The notes beneath the pieces are model-generated. The model had not been told where the DNA came from and did not search any database. It saw only the letters and a program-made list of their open reading frames with translations. The translations under genes were made by a program, and so were the position numbers. Positions 49,081 through 59,644 of a DNA stretch of 64,000 nucleotides are shown one piece after another. The first letter of the stretch is position 1, and every line of letters starts with the position of its first letter. The stretch is from Paraburkholderia silvatlantica (GTDB taxonomy: Bacteria; Pseudomonadota; Gammaproteobacteria; Burkholderiales; Burkholderiaceae): the NCBI RefSeq assembly GCF_003096715.1, contig NZ_QEOL01000004.1, forward strand, positions 186,001 through 250,000. The letters run 5' to 3'.

Positions 49081-51656
49081 ACTGCGATCGCGCGCAGTAA
49101 TTCGGTTTCGACGTGAATCTGCCGGCGGTTATCGGAGAGTCCGGAACCGTCGAGCAGAAACACGTCTTCCACCCGTTCGCCGAGCGTATTGATGCGCGCC
49201 GCATGGACGCCGACATGATGCTCCGCGAGCACGCGCGCGATGGAATAGAGAAGGCCCGGCCGGTCGTTCGCCGACACGGACAGGATGTAGTATTGGCCGC
49301 GCTCGTCGGCCCGCAGGTCGACGCGCGGCGTCACCGGGAAGGTGCGCGACAGGCGCGAGAGACGGCCCTTCGACGGCTCGGGCAGCGCATTGCCCGTCGC
49401 CTTCAGGCGCGCCGCGAGTTCCTGCTCGACGAGATTCGCGATATCGCGGTAATGCACGTCGCCCTCGGTGTGGGCGACGATGAAGTTATCGAGCGCGTAG
49501 CCGTGGCGCGTGGTGCTCACGCGCGCGTCGAGCACGGACAGGCCGTTGCGATCGAAGTACGCGCACATCGTCGCGAAGAGGTCGGGGCGGTCCTGCGCGT
49601 AGACGAGCACCTGCAGCGCCTCGCCGATCGGCGACGGGCGGGCCCGCACGACCGGCTCCGGCGCCTCGACGTGCCGATAGAGCACGCGCGTTTGCCAGGC
49701 GATGTCGGCGGCGTCGTGGCGCAGGAAGTAGCCGACGTCGAGCTTGTCCCAGAGCGCGCGGTGCGCGTGCTCCGGCACCGTCTCGAGGCGCAGCAGCGCA
49801 AGCGCCAGCTCCTGGCGCGTCTTGAGCTCCGAGTGCGCGTCGGGCTTGGCGCCGCCTAGCACGGCGAGCGTCGAGCGGTAGAGGTCTTCGAGCAGCTTGC
49901 CTTTCCAGTTGTTCCAGACCTTCGGGCTCGTGCCGCGAATATCGGCGACCGTCAGCAGGTAGAGCGCCGACAGACGCCGCTCCGTGCCGACGAGCTCGGC
50001 GAAGCGCTTCACGACCTCGGGGTCGGTGATGTCCTGCTTCTGGGCGACCTGGCTCATCGTCAGGTGCTGTTCGACGAGCCAGACGACCAGATCTGCGTCG
50101 TCGCCCGTGATGCCGTGCTCGCGGCAAAAGCGCCGCGCGTCGGCCATGCCGAGCTGCGAGTGGTCGCCGCCGCGGCCCTTGGCGATGTCGTGGAACAGCG
50201 CCGCGACGTAAAGCACCCACGGGCGTTCGAAGTTCGCGATGAGCTGGCTGCAGAACGGATACTCGTGCGCATGCTCGGCCACGGCGAAGCGGCGCATGTT
50301 GCGCAGCACCATCAGGATGTGCTGATCGACCGTATAGACGTGATACAGGTCGTGCTGCATCTGCCCGACGATGCGGCGGAAGTTCAGCAGATAGCGCCCG
50401 AGCACGCTCGTCTGGTTCATGAGCCGCATGGCGTGCGTGATGCCGGCCGGCTGCTTGAGGATCTCCATGAAGAGCCGGCGGTTTTCCGGGTCGCGGCGCC
50501 AGCGCTGATCCATGGTCTCGCGCGCGTTGTAGAGCGCGCGCAGCGTGCGTGCCGACAGCCCCTTCACGCCGGGCACCTGCTCGTAAAGCAGGAACGCTTC
50601 GAGAATCGCGTGCGGCTCGCGTTCGAACACGTCGTCGCTGACGATTTCCAGCATCCCCTGCTTCTCGACGAAGTACTCCGAGAGCGTGCGCGTGATGCCG
50701 CTCGTGCTCGGGAAGAGCTGCGCCTCGATATTCTGGATCAGGATGGTGGCCAGCTGCGTGACCGCCTTCGCGGCCCAGTAATAGCGGCGCATGAGCTGCT
50801 CGCTCGCTCGCCGCGCGCTGCTGGCCTTGTAGCCGAAGCTTTCGGCCACGGCCGTCTGCAGGTCGAACACGAGGATGTCCTGGCGGCGGCCCGCGATCAC
50901 ATGCAGGCGCGCGCGCAGCGCCTTGAGAAATGCCTCGTTGCGGCGCAGTTCGCGCGCTTCGCGCCCGGTGATGAGGCCGCGCTCGTCCAGCTCCTTCCAG
51001 CTGCTGCCGAAGGCGGCGGCTTCGGTGATCCAGAGAATCAGTTGCAGGTCGCGCAGGCCGCCGGGGCTCTCCTTGACGTTGGGTTCGAGCGAATAGGGCG
51101 TGTCCTGGAAGCGCGCATGGCGCTGGCGCATTTCGAGCACTTTCGCCTGGAAGAACGCGCGCGGGTCCATGGCGTCGCGATAGCGCTGCGCGAAGTCGCC
51201 GAAAAGCGTCGCGCTGCCCGTGATGCAGCGCGCCTCGAGGAGCGACGTGCGCACGGTGACGTCGTTGGCGGCTTCTTCGAGGCATTGCGAGACGCTGCGC
51301 ACGCTGCTGCCGATATCGAGTCCGAGATCCCACGCAAGGCCGATAAAACGTTCGATGCGTTCTTCGAGCGGCGCGAGCGGTTCGTCGTCCGGCAGCAGCA
51401 CGAGGATGTCGACGTCGGACCAGGGCGCGAGTTCGCCGCGCCCGAAGCCGCCCACGGCCACGAGCGCCAGCGTGGCCGGCAGCTCGCAGAGATTCCACGC
51501 GTTGCACAAGGTGTCGTCGGTGGTGCGGGCGAGGGCGCGCATCAGCGAGTCGACATTGGTCGCGGTCTTGAAACGCTCGAGCAACTGGGCCTTGGCGGCC
51601 TTGTAGTCGGATTTCAGCGACGACGTATCGGGAACGGCGGCAGCGGGAACGCTCAT
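49077..51656 (-). CDS. glnD: Bifunctional PII uridylyltransferase / uridylyl-removing enzyme
   Basis: The nitrogen sensor that uridylylates or de-uridylylates PII proteins according to glutamine level. It has 859 residues, the usual length. The nucleotidyltransferase motif is [15 protein letters not shown] (69-83). The HD hydrolase domain carries [12 protein letters not shown] near residue 490. Two C-terminal ACT domains bind glutamine (about residues 680-750 and 790-859). The start is ATG at 51656. It lies downstream of map (280 bases) and its stop overlaps the pseudouridine synthase start. Confidence 0.97.
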   Translation of the reverse strand: MSVPAAAVPDTSSLKSDYKAAKAQLLERFKTATNVDSLMRALARTTDDTLCNAWNLCELPATLALVAVGGFGRGELAPWSDVDILVLLPDDEPLAPLEERIERFIGLAWDLGLDIGSSVRSVSQCLEEAANDVTVRTSLLEARCITGSATLFGDFAQRYRDAMDPRAFFQAKVLEMRQRHARFQDTPYSLEPNVKESPGGLRDLQLILWITEAAAFGSSWKELDERGLITGREARELRRNEAFLKALRARLHVIAGRRQDILVFDLQTAVAESFGYKASSARRASEQLMRRYYWAAKAVTQLATILIQNIEAQLFPSTSGITRTLSEYFVEKQGMLEIVSDDVFEREPHAILEAFLLYEQVPGVKGLSARTLRALYNARETMDQRWRRDPENRRLFMEILKQPAGITHAMRLMNQTSVLGRYLLNFRRIVGQMQHDLYHVYTVDQHILMVLRNMRRFAVAEHAHEYPFCSQLIANFERPWVLYVAALFHDIAKGRGGDHSQLGMADARRFCREHGITGDDADLVVWLVEQHLTMSQVAQKQDITDPEVVKRFAELVGTERRLSALYLLTVADIRGTSPKVWNNWKGKLLEDLYRSTLAVLGGAKPDAHSELKTRQELALALLRLETVPEHAHRALWDKLDVGYFLRHDAADIAWQTRVLYRHVEAPEPVVRARPSPIGEALQVLVYAQDRPDLFATMCAYFDRNGLSVLDARVSTTRHGYALDNFIVAHTEGDVHYRDIANLVEQELAARLKATGNALPEPSKGRLSRLSRTFPVTPRVDLRADERGQYYILSVSANDRPGLLYSIARVLAEHHVGVHAARINTLGERVEDVFLLDGSGLSDNRRQIHVETELLRAIAV

Positions 51657-51936
51657 GGGCTCGGGTGGTGTCTGGCGTGGTTGGGCAGGCGGCTGGTCGT
51701 GCGCGCGGCAGGCCTCGCGTCTGGCCGCGTTGGTTCGTCGGTTGCTTCGTCGGTTAGTGCGTCGGCTGCTTTGCGGGCTGACTCAGCGTGCTGCGTGCTG
51801 CGTGCGCCTGGCGGCGACAGCAAGTCGTGCCTCGCTCGCGTTGGCATACCGGCCCGAGGCACAGGCCGCTCTCTGCGATCGCATCCATTTTGCGCCGGAA
51901 CGCGCCACGAAGCGCATTCCGGCGTTTTTCCGGCGC

Positions 51937-52758
51937 TCAGGCCGCCGTGCCCGCCATCTGCGCGACGATGGCCGGCCTGGCGGGCGTACCCGCCGAGACC
52001 GTCAGCACTTCGTAGCCCGTTTCGGTCACGAGTACCGTGTGCTCCCACTGCGCCGAGAGGCTGCGGTCCTTCGTCTTGACGGTCCACTGGTCCGGCATGG
52101 TGCGAATGTCGCGGCGGCCGGCGTTGATCATCGGCTCGACGGTGAAGATCATGCCGGGCACGAGTTCGATGCCGGTGCCGGGGCGGCCGTAGTGCAGGAC
52201 CTGCGGGTCCTCGTGGAACACCGTGCCGATGCCGTGGCCGCAGTATTCGCGCACCACGCTGTAGCCCTGGCTTTCGGCGTAGCGCTGAATGGCATGGCCG
52301 ATGTCGCCCAGATGGCCGCCGGGGCGCACCTGGTCGATGCCGAGCCACATGCATTCATAAGTGGTCTGCACGAGGCGCTTTGCGAGGATCGAGCCTTCGC
52401 CGACGATGAACATCCGGCTCGTGTCGCCGAAATAGCCTTCCTTGATGACGGTGATGTCGATATTGAGCGCGTCGCCGTTCTTCAGCGCCTTGTCGCCGGG
52501 AATACCGTGACAGATCACGTCGTTCACGGAAGTGCAGATCGCCTTCGGGTAGGGCGGATAGCCCGGCGGCTGATAGTTCAGCGGCGCGGGCACCGTGCCC
52601 TGCACGTTAGTCATGTATTCGTGGCACAGGCGGTCGAGTTCGCCCGTCGTCACGCCCGCGGTGACGAACGGCGTGATGTAATCGAGCACCTCGCTCGCCA
52701 GCCGGCAGGCGACGCGCATTTGCGCGATGTCTTGTTCGTTCTTGATCGAAATGGCCAT
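51937..52758 (-). CDS. map: Methionine aminopeptidase, type I
   Basis: Removes initiator methionine from new proteins. It has 273 residues. The metal ligands are seen in LNIDITVIKEGYFGDTSRMF (two Asp), CGHGIGTVFHE (His), TVEPMI (Glu) and the C-terminal HTVLVTETGYEV (Glu); the substrate His lies in ICHGIPG. The start is ATG at 52758. It is divergent from rpsB, the common bacterial arrangement. It works after peptide deformylase, whose gene is 5 kb away. Confidence 0.97.
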   Translation of the reverse strand: MAISIKNEQDIAQMRVACRLASEVLDYITPFVTAGVTTGELDRLCHEYMTNVQGTVPAPLNYQPPGYPPYPKAICTSVNDVICHGIPGDKALKNGDALNIDITVIKEGYFGDTSRMFIVGEGSILAKRLVQTTYECMWLGIDQVRPGGHLGDIGHAIQRYAESQGYSVVREYCGHGIGTVFHEDPQVLHYGRPGTGIELVPGMIFTVEPMINAGRRDIRTMPDQWTVKTKDRSLSAQWEHTVLVTETGYEVLTVSAGTPARPAIVAQMAGTAA

Positions 52759-52886
52759 GGTATGCGCCCGAAAATGCAGTCGAATATTGAATTATCGCAC
52801 CTAATGCTTGCGGTCGCTGACTTTTGAAAAGGCGGGCCGCAATCCGGCACGCGCTTGCGCGCCGTATTCCGCGGGTAATAGCCGGC

Positions 52887-52916
52887 TTGAGTAAGGGGCG
52901 GGTCGCGTGCTATACT
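52887..52916 (+). promoter_or_regulatory. Promoter of rpsB-tsf
   Basis: TTGAGT (52887-52892) and TATACT (52911-52916) are spaced by 18 bases. This gives an untranslated leader of about 265 bases before rpsB. Confidence 0.65.
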
Positions 52917-52922
52917 CTCGGG

Positions 52923-53190
52923 CTAAGTCGCTTCCCATATCTTTCGAATTCATCTTCGGGATTTATGCTGGCCGAGTATGTCGGTGGAGCGGCTGAATCC
53001 GCCGTTGCCGCGGAGCGCTTTGCCAAAAAAAATTGGCGGGCGCGCGAAGAACATCCGGAAGCATCTTCTTCAGGCAGCACACTCGCAAGCCGGCGCACCC
53101 AGGGTGTCGGGCGCGTCCATGTCCGAAATGGGGATGGCGCACCGATACGGCAGCCGGCTTCAGACCCAAACCCTAGCGGAGAATTGAAAC
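52923..53190 (+). promoter_or_regulatory. Long untranslated leader of rpsB
   Basis: No gene is supported here. In other bacteria S2 represses its own operon through the rpsB leader, so an S2-binding element is likely. A run of eight A at about 53025 and several short GC stems are visible, but no known leader motif could be confirmed by eye. Confidence 0.45.
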
Positions 53191-53946
53191 ATGGCAGTTA
53201 CCATGCGCCAGATGCTGGAAGCCGGTGTCCACTTCGGTCACCAAACGCGCTTCTGGAACCCGAAGATGGCCCCCTTCATCTTCGGTCATCGCAACAAGAT
53301 TCACATCATCAACCTCGAAAAGACGCTGCCGATGTACAACGACGCACTGAAGTACGTGCGTCAACTGGCAGCGAACCGCGGCACGATCCTGTTCGTCGGC
53401 ACGAAGCGTCAATCGCGCGACACGATCGCCCAGGAAGCGCAACGCGCTGGCATGCCGTTCGTGAACGCACGCTGGCTCGGCGGCATGCTGACCAACTTCA
53501 AGACGCTGAAGGTCTCGATCAAGCGCCTGAAGGACATGGAAGCCGCCGTGGAAGCGGGCGAGCTCGAGAAGATGAGCAAGAAGGAAGCGCTCCTGTTCGA
53601 ACGCGAAATCGCCAAGCTGCAAAAGTCGATCGGCGGCGTGAAGGACATGGGCGGCATTCCGGACGCGATCTTCGTGGTCGACGTCGGCTACCACAAGATT
53701 GCCGTGACGGAAGCGAACAAGCTGGGCATCCCCGTGATCGCCGTGGTCGATACGAACCACTCGCCGGAAGGCATCGATTACGTGATCCCGGGCAACGACG
53801 ACGCGAGCAAGGCCGTTGCGCTCTACGCGCAAGGCGTGGCTGACGCGATCCTCGAAGGCCGTGCGAACGCGGTCAACGACGTGGTTGCGGCCGTGCGCGG
53901 CAACGACGGCGACGACGAGTTCGTCGAGGTCAATTCGGAGGCGTAA
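53191..53946 (+). CDS. rpsB: 30S ribosomal protein S2
   Basis: A small-subunit ribosomal protein of 251 residues. The N-terminus [25 protein letters not shown] and the inner signature region [26 protein letters not shown] are diagnostic. The start is ATG at 53191 with GGAGA upstream. It is the first gene of the translation and envelope cluster. A hairpin with a T run follows the stop, before tsf. Confidence 0.98.
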   Translation: MAVTMRQMLEAGVHFGHQTRFWNPKMAPFIFGHRNKIHIINLEKTLPMYNDALKYVRQLAANRGTILFVGTKRQSRDTIAQEAQRAGMPFVNARWLGGMLTNFKTLKVSIKRLKDMEAAVEAGELEKMSKKEALLFEREIAKLQKSIGGVKDMGGIPDAIFVVDVGYHKIAVTEANKLGIPVIAVVDTNHSPEGIDYVIPGNDDASKAVALYAQGVADAILEGRANAVNDVVAAVRGNDGDDEFVEVNSEA

Positions 53947-53966
53947 GCTGCCCCGTGTCCGGCAAG

Positions 53967-53998
53967 AAAAGGGGGCTTTCCATAGGCCCCTTTTTTTT
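53967..53998 (+). terminator. Terminator or attenuator between rpsB and tsf
   Basis: AAAAGGGG and CCCCTTTT pair with a GC extension at the loop, followed by eight T. It probably terminates part of the rpsB transcripts and sets S2 against EF-Ts output. Confidence 0.85.
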
Positions 53999-54156
53999 AA
54001 GCCGCGACTTTCGTCGCCGCGTCATATGAGCGGCACTGTAGCCCTGTAGAAGCAGCTGTAAAAAAGCGTTTCACGGCAGGCTCAGACGGAAACGAATTTC
54101 TGCCGGCCGCGTCGAAAGGCGGGCGGCGTGTACCAGACAGACTCAAGGAGCGAATG

Positions 54157-55038
54157 ATGGCGGCAATTACCGCAAGCATGGTGGCAGAACTGCGCGCGAA
54201 GACCGATGCGCCGATGATGGAATGCAAGAAGGCGCTGACGGAAGCTGACGGCGACCTGGCGCGTGCCGAAGAACTGCTGCGCGTGAAGCTCGGCAACAAG
54301 GCCAGCAAGGCCGCTTCGCGCGTCACGGCTGAAGGCGTGATCGCTTCGTTCATCGAAGGCGGCGCCGGCGCGATCGTCGAACTGAACTGCGAAACCGACT
54401 TCGTTTCGAAGAACGATGACTTCATCGGCTTCTCGAAGAAGGTCGCCGAACTGATCGCCACGCAAAACCCGGCTGACGTCGCGGCTCTCTCGGCGCTGCC
54501 GCTGGACGGCTCGACGGTCGACGCAGTGCGCCTCGCCCTCGTCGGCAAGATCGGCGAAAACCTCTCGATCCGCCGTTTCGCGCGTTTCGAAACCGCCAAC
54601 AAGCTCGCCGCGTACCTGCACGGCACGCGCATCGGCGTGCTGGTCGAATACACGGGCGCGGACGAGCAAGTGGGCAAGGACGTCGCGATGCACATCGCCG
54701 CGATGAAGCCGGTCTCGCTGTCGTCGGACGACGTGCCGGCCGACCTGATCGCCAAGGAGCGCAGCATCGCCGAGCAGAAGGCCGCCGAATCGGGCAAGCC
54801 GGCTGAGATCGTCGCGAAGATGGTTGAAGGTTCGGTCCAGAAGTACCTGAAGGAAGTCTCGCTGCTGAACCAGCCGTTCGTGAAGAACGACAAGCAGACG
54901 ATCGAGCAGATGCTCAAGGCTGCCGGCACGACGGTGCAGAAGTTCGCCCTCTTCGTGGTGGGCGAAGGCATCGAGAAGCGCCAGGACGACTTCGCTGCCG
55001 AAGTGGCCGCGCAAGTCGCTGCTGCAAAGCAGCAATAA
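54157..55038 (+). CDS. tsf: Elongation factor Ts
   Basis: The guanine-nucleotide exchange factor for EF-Tu. It has 293 residues. The EF-Tu contact motif [18 protein letters not shown] lies near the N-terminus, and the core [25 protein letters not shown] follows. Two ATG codons lie in tandem at 54154 and 54157; the second is better spaced from AAGGAG and matches the family N-terminus MAAITASMV. Confidence 0.98.
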   Translation: MAAITASMVAELRAKTDAPMMECKKALTEADGDLARAEELLRVKLGNKASKAASRVTAEGVIASFIEGGAGAIVELNCETDFVSKNDDFIGFSKKVAELIATQNPADVAALSALPLDGSTVDAVRLALVGKIGENLSIRRFARFETANKLAAYLHGTRIGVLVEYTGADEQVGKDVAMHIAAMKPVSLSSDDVPADLIAKERSIAEQKAAESGKPAEIVAKMVEGSVQKYLKEVSLLNQPFVKNDKQTIEQMLKAAGTTVQKFALFVVGEGIEKRQDDFAAEVAAQVAAAKQQ

Positions 55039-55294
55039 AGACCGGTCGGCCCGTCTCGCCGCGCCTGGCGCGGCGAGCGGCAACCGCAGTGGTTGCAACA
55101 CCGCAGTCTGCTGAGTTGTAAGCCGTGGCGGAGCAATCCGCCGCGGCGGGCAGCGTAGCGGCGACGCGCATGGCAGTCCCCCGCCGTGCGCGGCGTCGGA
55201 AATCTTCGCTATTTCTGGCGGCGCTTGCCCGAAGCCGTATTTCACCCCTACAGTTTCAAGTTATTGCCCTTTGCGCGCGATCCTGGATACCTCC
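55039..55294. other. Intergenic region between tsf and pyrH with several hairpins
   Basis: Three strong stems are visible. CTCGCCGCGC / GCGCGGCGAG lies at 55055-55077 with a three-base loop. GCAACC / GGTTGC lies at 55080-55096. GGCGGA / TCCGCC lies near 55130-55146. None has a T run. No gene is supported. Confidence 0.6.
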
Positions 55295-56011
55295 ATGCCC
55301 ACACCCGCCTATAAACGCGTCCTGCTCAAACTTTCCGGCGAAGCCCTGATGGGCGATGATGCCTTTGGCATCAATCGCGCCACGATCGAACGTATGGTGG
55401 CAGACGTGGCCGAGGTGGTGCGTCTGGGTACCCAGCTCGCAGTCGTGATCGGCGGCGGCAACATTTTCCGCGGTGTCGCGGGCGGCGCGGCCGGTATGGA
55501 CCGCGCCACGGCCGACTACATGGGCATGCTGGCCACGATGATGAACGCGCTCGCGCTGCAGGACGCCATGCGTCACGCGGGCATCGAGGCGCGCGTGCAG
55601 TCGGCGCTGCGCATGGACCAGGTCGTCGAGCCGTACATCCGCCCCCGCGCGATCCGTCAGCTCGAGGAAGGCAAGGTCGTGATCTTCGCCGCCGGCACCG
55701 GCAACCCGTTCTTCACCACCGACACCGCTGCTGCGCTGCGCGGCTCGGAAGTCGGCGCCGAAGTCGTGCTGAAGGCCACCAAGGTCGACGGCGTCTACTC
55801 GGCCGACCCGAAGAAGGATCCGGCCGCCACGCGCTACTCGACGATCAGCTTCGATGAGGCAATTGGCCGCAACCTGCAGGTGATGGACGCCACCGCGTTC
55901 GCGCTGTGCCGCGACCAGAAACTGCCGATCCGCGTTTTTTCCATCGTCAAGCCGGGTGCGCTCAAGCGCATCGTTCTGGGCGAAGACGAAGGTACGCTCG
56001 TCCACGTGTAA
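55295..56011 (+). CDS. pyrH: UMP kinase
   Basis: Phosphorylates UMP to UDP, a hexameric enzyme of the amino acid kinase family. It has 238 residues. The phosphate-binding stretch [14 protein letters not shown], the glycine motif [10 protein letters not shown] and the region [16 protein letters not shown] are diagnostic. The start is ATG at 55295 ([10 protein letters not shown]); an earlier in-frame ATG at 55271 is less likely. A small stem CTCTCGT / ACGAGAG follows directly after the stop. Confidence 0.97.
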   Translation: MPTPAYKRVLLKLSGEALMGDDAFGINRATIERMVADVAEVVRLGTQLAVVIGGGNIFRGVAGGAAGMDRATADYMGMLATMMNALALQDAMRHAGIEARVQSALRMDQVVEPYIRPRAIRQLEEGKVVIFAAGTGNPFFTTDTAAALRGSEVGAEVVLKATKVDGVYSADPKKDPAATRYSTISFDEAIGRNLQVMDATAFALCRDQKLPIRVFSIVKPGALKRIVLGEDEGTLVHV

Positions 56012-56103
56012 ACTCTCGTTTCACGAGAGGTTCGAACACGGGCCGCGCCGCCCATCAGCGCGCCGGCGGGCCCGTTCCGTTATGAAGGTTCGGAGGTATC
56101 AAA

Positions 56104-56664
56104 ATGGCTGTGGCTGACATCAAGAAGGGCGCCGAGCAGAAAATGCAGCGCTCGATCGAAGCGTTCAAGAGCGATCTGGCGAAAATCCGCACGGGCCGCG
56201 CCCATACTGGCTTGCTCGACCACATCCAGGTCGACTACTACGGCTCGCCCGTGCCCATCTCGCAAGTCGCGAACCTCACGCTCGTCGACGCGCGTACGAT
56301 CGGCGTGCAGGCATGGGAAAAGAAGATGGTGCCGGTCATCGAAAAGGCCATCCGCGAGTCGGATCTCGGCCTGAACCCGGCTACGCACGGCGACCTGATC
56401 CGCGTGCCGATGCCCGCACTCACCGAAGAGCGCCGCAAGGAGCTCACGAAGGTCGTCAAGAACGAAGGTGAAACGGCGAAGGTGGCAGTGCGCAACCTGC
56501 GTCGCGACGCCAACGAGCAGCTCAAGAAGCTCGTGAAGGACAAGGAAATTTCCGAAGACGACGAGCGCCGTGGCAGCGACGAAGTCCAGAAGCTGACTGA
56601 CCGCTTCGTGACCGAGATCGACAAGCTCGTACAGACGAAGGAAGCCGAGATCATGACGGTCTGA
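56104..56664 (+). CDS. frr: Ribosome recycling factor
   Basis: Splits post-termination ribosomes together with EF-G. It has 186 residues, the standard size. The three-helix bundle includes [20 protein letters not shown], and the domain II region [20 protein letters not shown] is present. The start is ATG at 56104. It lies between pyrH and uppS as in most proteobacteria. Confidence 0.98.
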   Translation: MAVADIKKGAEQKMQRSIEAFKSDLAKIRTGRAHTGLLDHIQVDYYGSPVPISQVANLTLVDARTIGVQAWEKKMVPVIEKAIRESDLGLNPATHGDLIRVPMPALTEERRKELTKVVKNEGETAKVAVRNLRRDANEQLKKLVKDKEISEDDERRGSDEVQKLTDRFVTEIDKLVQTKEAEIMTV

Positions 56665-56736
56665 GGCCTCAGGGCTTCCCGATTCGCCATATTTCCGGCG
56701 GTTTCCCTTTTTCATCGCAGTTACAGTCCGACGGCC

Positions 56737-57513
56737 ATGACCTATACCAGCTCAACCGTTCGCGTGCCCGAAGTGGCGGCCGTGCCGCGCCACATCGCGA
56801 TCATCATGGACGGCAATGGCCGTTGGGCAACCCAGCGGCGCCTGCCGCGCGTCGCGGGCCACACGCGCGGCGTCGATGCCGTGCGTTCGGTCGTCGAAGC
56901 GTGCGTGGAGCGCGGCGTCGAATACGTCACGCTCTTCGCCTTCAGTTCCGAGAACTGGCGTCGCCCGACCGACGAAGTGTCGTTCCTCATGCGCCTTTTC
57001 GTCACCGCGCTCGAGCGCGAAGTGGCGCGCCTGCACGCGAACGGCATTCGCCTGCGCGTGGTCGGCGACCTGTCGATGTTCAATGAGCGCATCCAGGACC
57101 TGATTCGCCGCGCGGAAACCAAGACTGCGCGCAACACCCGTCTCACGCTCACGATCGCCGCGAACTACGGCGGCCGCTGGGACATCCTCCAGGCCACGCG
57201 CAAGCTGGTCGAGGAGGCCGCGGCCACAGGGCAGCCGGTGCCCGTCACCGAGGACACGCTGTCCCAGCATCTGGCGATGGCCTATGCGCCGGAGCCGGAC
57301 CTCTTCATCCGCACGGGCGGCGAGCAGCGGGTGAGCAACTTCCTGCTCTGGCAACTCGCCTACGCCGAGTTCTATTTCACCGACACGTTCTGGCCGGATT
57401 TCGACGCCGAAGCGCTCAGCCGCGCCATTGCGTCGTATGCCGAGCGCGAGCGCCGCTTCGGCCGCACGAGCGCGCAGGTCGTCGCCCAGAACGCCGATTC
57501 GCTTTCATGCTGA
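56737..57513 (+). CDS. uppS: Undecaprenyl diphosphate synthase
   Basis: A cis-prenyltransferase making the C55 lipid carrier for peptidoglycan and surface polysaccharides. It has 258 residues. The catalytic Asp25 lies in [21 protein letters not shown] and the C-terminal [17 protein letters not shown]...YAEFYFT motifs are intact. The start is ATG at 56737. Its end overlaps the start of cdsA by seven bases. Confidence 0.98.
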   Translation: MTYTSSTVRVPEVAAVPRHIAIIMDGNGRWATQRRLPRVAGHTRGVDAVRSVVEACVERGVEYVTLFAFSSENWRRPTDEVSFLMRLFVTALEREVARLHANGIRLRVVGDLSMFNERIQDLIRRAETKTARNTRLTLTIAANYGGRWDILQATRKLVEEAAATGQPVPVTEDTLSQHLAMAYAPEPDLFIRTGGEQRVSNFLLWQLAYAEFYFTDTFWPDFDAEALSRAIASYAERERRFGRTSAQVVAQNADSLSC

Positions 57514-58316
57514 AGACCCGCGTCATTACGGCGCTCGTCCTGCTGGCAGTCTTGCTGCCGATTACGCTGTTCGCGCCCGTGGCGGCGTTCGGCGCGCTGA
57601 TCGGCGTCGTGGTCGTATTCGCTGCGTGGGAGTGGGCGCGCCTCCTGAAGGCGGGCGCGGCCGGCTCGATCGTCTACGCCGTGATCGCCGCGGCCGCCGT
57701 GGCGTTCAGCACGCGCCTGCCCGTGCCCCGGCCGCTCTTTCAGGCGGCGGGTGTGTTCTGGATCATCGCCGGCCCTTACGTGCTGCTGCGCAAGCCCGTG
57801 CTCGCCGCGGGCGCCTGGCGCGCCTTCCTGCTGGCCGCCGGACTCGTGGTTTTCGCGGCCTGCTGGCACGCCCTCGTGGCCGCGCGCACGGCCGGCGTGG
57901 CGTTCGTTTTGTCCCTCTTGCTCGTGGTCTGGCTGGCCGATATCGGCGCATACTTTGCAGGTAAGGCATTCGGAAAGCATAAGCTTGCGCCTGCGATCAG
58001 CCCCGGCAAGACCTGGGAAGGCGCCGTGGGCGGCTGGGCCGCCGTGATGGTGGTGTCGGGCGCCGCGATCGCGCTGCACGCGTTCGAACCCACGCTGTAT
58101 TCCGCGCTCGCCGCCCAGATCGGGCTCGGCCGTGCGCTTTTCGTACTTACCGTGCTGGTCGCGTTCAGCGTGATCGGCGATCTGTTCGAGTCGATGATGA
58201 AGCGCCAGGCCGGCGTGAAGGATTCGAGCGGCCTCCTGCCGGGCCACGGCGGGGTCCTCGACCGCATCGACGCACTGCTGCCCGTGCTGCCGCTCGCCAT
58301 GCTGCTGCTCGGCTAA
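57507..58316 (+). CDS. cdsA: Phosphatidate cytidylyltransferase
   Basis: Makes CDP-diacylglycerol from phosphatidate and CTP at the inner membrane, the precursor of all phospholipids including the cardiolipin made by cls in this window. It has 269 residues with about seven hydrophobic segments. The C-terminal family signature is intact: [18 protein letters not shown] and then [15 protein letters not shown]. The start is ATG at 57507, overlapping uppS. Confidence 0.96.
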   Translation: MLKTRVITALVLLAVLLPITLFAPVAAFGALIGVVVVFAAWEWARLLKAGAAGSIVYAVIAAAAVAFSTRLPVPRPLFQAAGVFWIIAGPYVLLRKPVLAAGAWRAFLLAAGLVVFAACWHALVAARTAGVAFVLSLLLVVWLADIGAYFAGKAFGKHKLAPAISPGKTWEGAVGGWAAVMVVSGAAIALHAFEPTLYSALAAQIGLGRALFVLTVLVAFSVIGDLFESMMKRQAGVKDSSGLLPGHGGVLDRIDALLPVLPLAMLLLG

Positions 58317-58353
58317 AGGCGCCTCGCCAGGACGCCCGGTTAGAGATTTGAAT

Positions 58354-59535
58354 ATGCAAAAACGACTCACACTGCTCGGTTCCACGGGCTCCATCGGAGA
58401 CAGCACGCTCGACGTCGTCGCGCGTCATCCGCAACGCTTCTCGGTCTATGCGCTCACCGCGCATCGCAACGGCGAGAAGCTCGTCGAACAATGCCTGCGC
58501 TTCGCGCCCGAAGTGGCCGTGGTCGGCGACGCCGACACCGCCGCCCAGGTCGAGCGCAAGCTGCGCGCGGCCGGCTCGAAAACCGTCGTGACCTACGGGC
58601 CGCAGGCGCTCGTCGAAGTCTCGAAGAGCGATGGCTGCGACACGGTGGTCGCAGCCATCGTCGGCGCGGCGGGTCTCGCGCCCACGCTCGCAGCGGCGAA
58701 GGCCGGCAAGCAGATCCTGCTCGCCAACAAGGAAGCGCTCGTGATGTCGGGCGACATCTTCATCAACGCCGTGTGCGACAGCGGCGCCGTGCTGCTGCCG
58801 CTCGACAGCGAGCACAACGCCGTATTCCAGTGCTTTCCGCGCGAAAACGCCGAGCGCGACGGCGTCACGAAGATCATCCTGACCGCCTCGGGCGGCCCGT
58901 TCCGCACCCGCGAGCCTGCGACGCTCGTGAACGTGACGCCCGACGAGGCTTGCAAGCACCCGAACTGGTCGATGGGCCGCAAGATCTCCGTCGATTCGGC
59001 CACGATGATGAACAAGGGCCTCGAAGTGATCGAGGCGCACTACCTGTTCGACCTGCCGGGCGAGCGCATCGACGTGCTGATTCACCCGCAGAGCGTGATC
59101 CATTCGATGGTTTCGTACGCCGACGGATCGGTGCTCGCGCAACTAGGCAACCCCGACATGCGCACGCCGATCGCGCACGCGCTGGCGTACCCGGACCGTG
59201 TCGATTCCGGCGTCGCGCAGCTCGATCTCGCGCAAATTGCGACGCTGACGTTCGAAAAGCCCGACTACGCGCGCTTTCCGTGTCTCGCACTCGCGATGCA
59301 GGCATTGGCCGCCGGCGGCGTGGCGAGCGCGGCGCTCAACGCGGCGAACGAAGTTGCAGTGGAAGCATTTTTGAACCGGCGCATCGGCTTCATGGCCATC
59401 GCCCAGACGGTGGATGCCGTACTGAACGCGCTCGAGAACCGCAACGCGTCGAGTCTCGAAGTCGTGCTCGAAGCCGACGCGGCCGCCCGCCGCGCGGCTC
59501 ACACCATCATCGACAGCCTGCCGGTGCCGGCCTGA
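58354..59535 (+). CDS. dxr: 1-deoxy-D-xylulose 5-phosphate reductoisomerase
   Basis: The second enzyme of the MEP isoprenoid pathway, which feeds the substrate chain of UppS. It has 393 residues. The NADPH motif [14 protein letters not shown] is at the N-terminus; metal and substrate residues lie in DSEHNAVFQ and in [17 protein letters not shown]. The start is ATG at 58354; a TTG six bases earlier is also in frame. Confidence 0.97.
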   Translation: MQKRLTLLGSTGSIGDSTLDVVARHPQRFSVYALTAHRNGEKLVEQCLRFAPEVAVVGDADTAAQVERKLRAAGSKTVVTYGPQALVEVSKSDGCDTVVAAIVGAAGLAPTLAAAKAGKQILLANKEALVMSGDIFINAVCDSGAVLLPLDSEHNAVFQCFPRENAERDGVTKIILTASGGPFRTREPATLVNVTPDEACKHPNWSMGRKISVDSATMMNKGLEVIEAHYLFDLPGERIDVLIHPQSVIHSMVSYADGSVLAQLGNPDMRTPIAHALAYPDRVDSGVAQLDLAQIATLTFEKPDYARFPCLALAMQALAAGGVASAALNAANEVAVEAFLNRRIGFMAIAQTVDAVLNALENRNASSLEVVLEADAAARRAAHTIIDSLPVPA

Positions 59536-59644
59536 CAGGTCAGCGAGGGGCTTGCGGAAGGGCCCTGGCGGCCCCTCAGGCACGCGAGCCTGACCTCGGG
59601 GCCGCTCCCGCACCGGTGCGCTGCTTCCAGCCAAGGAGGCGCTC

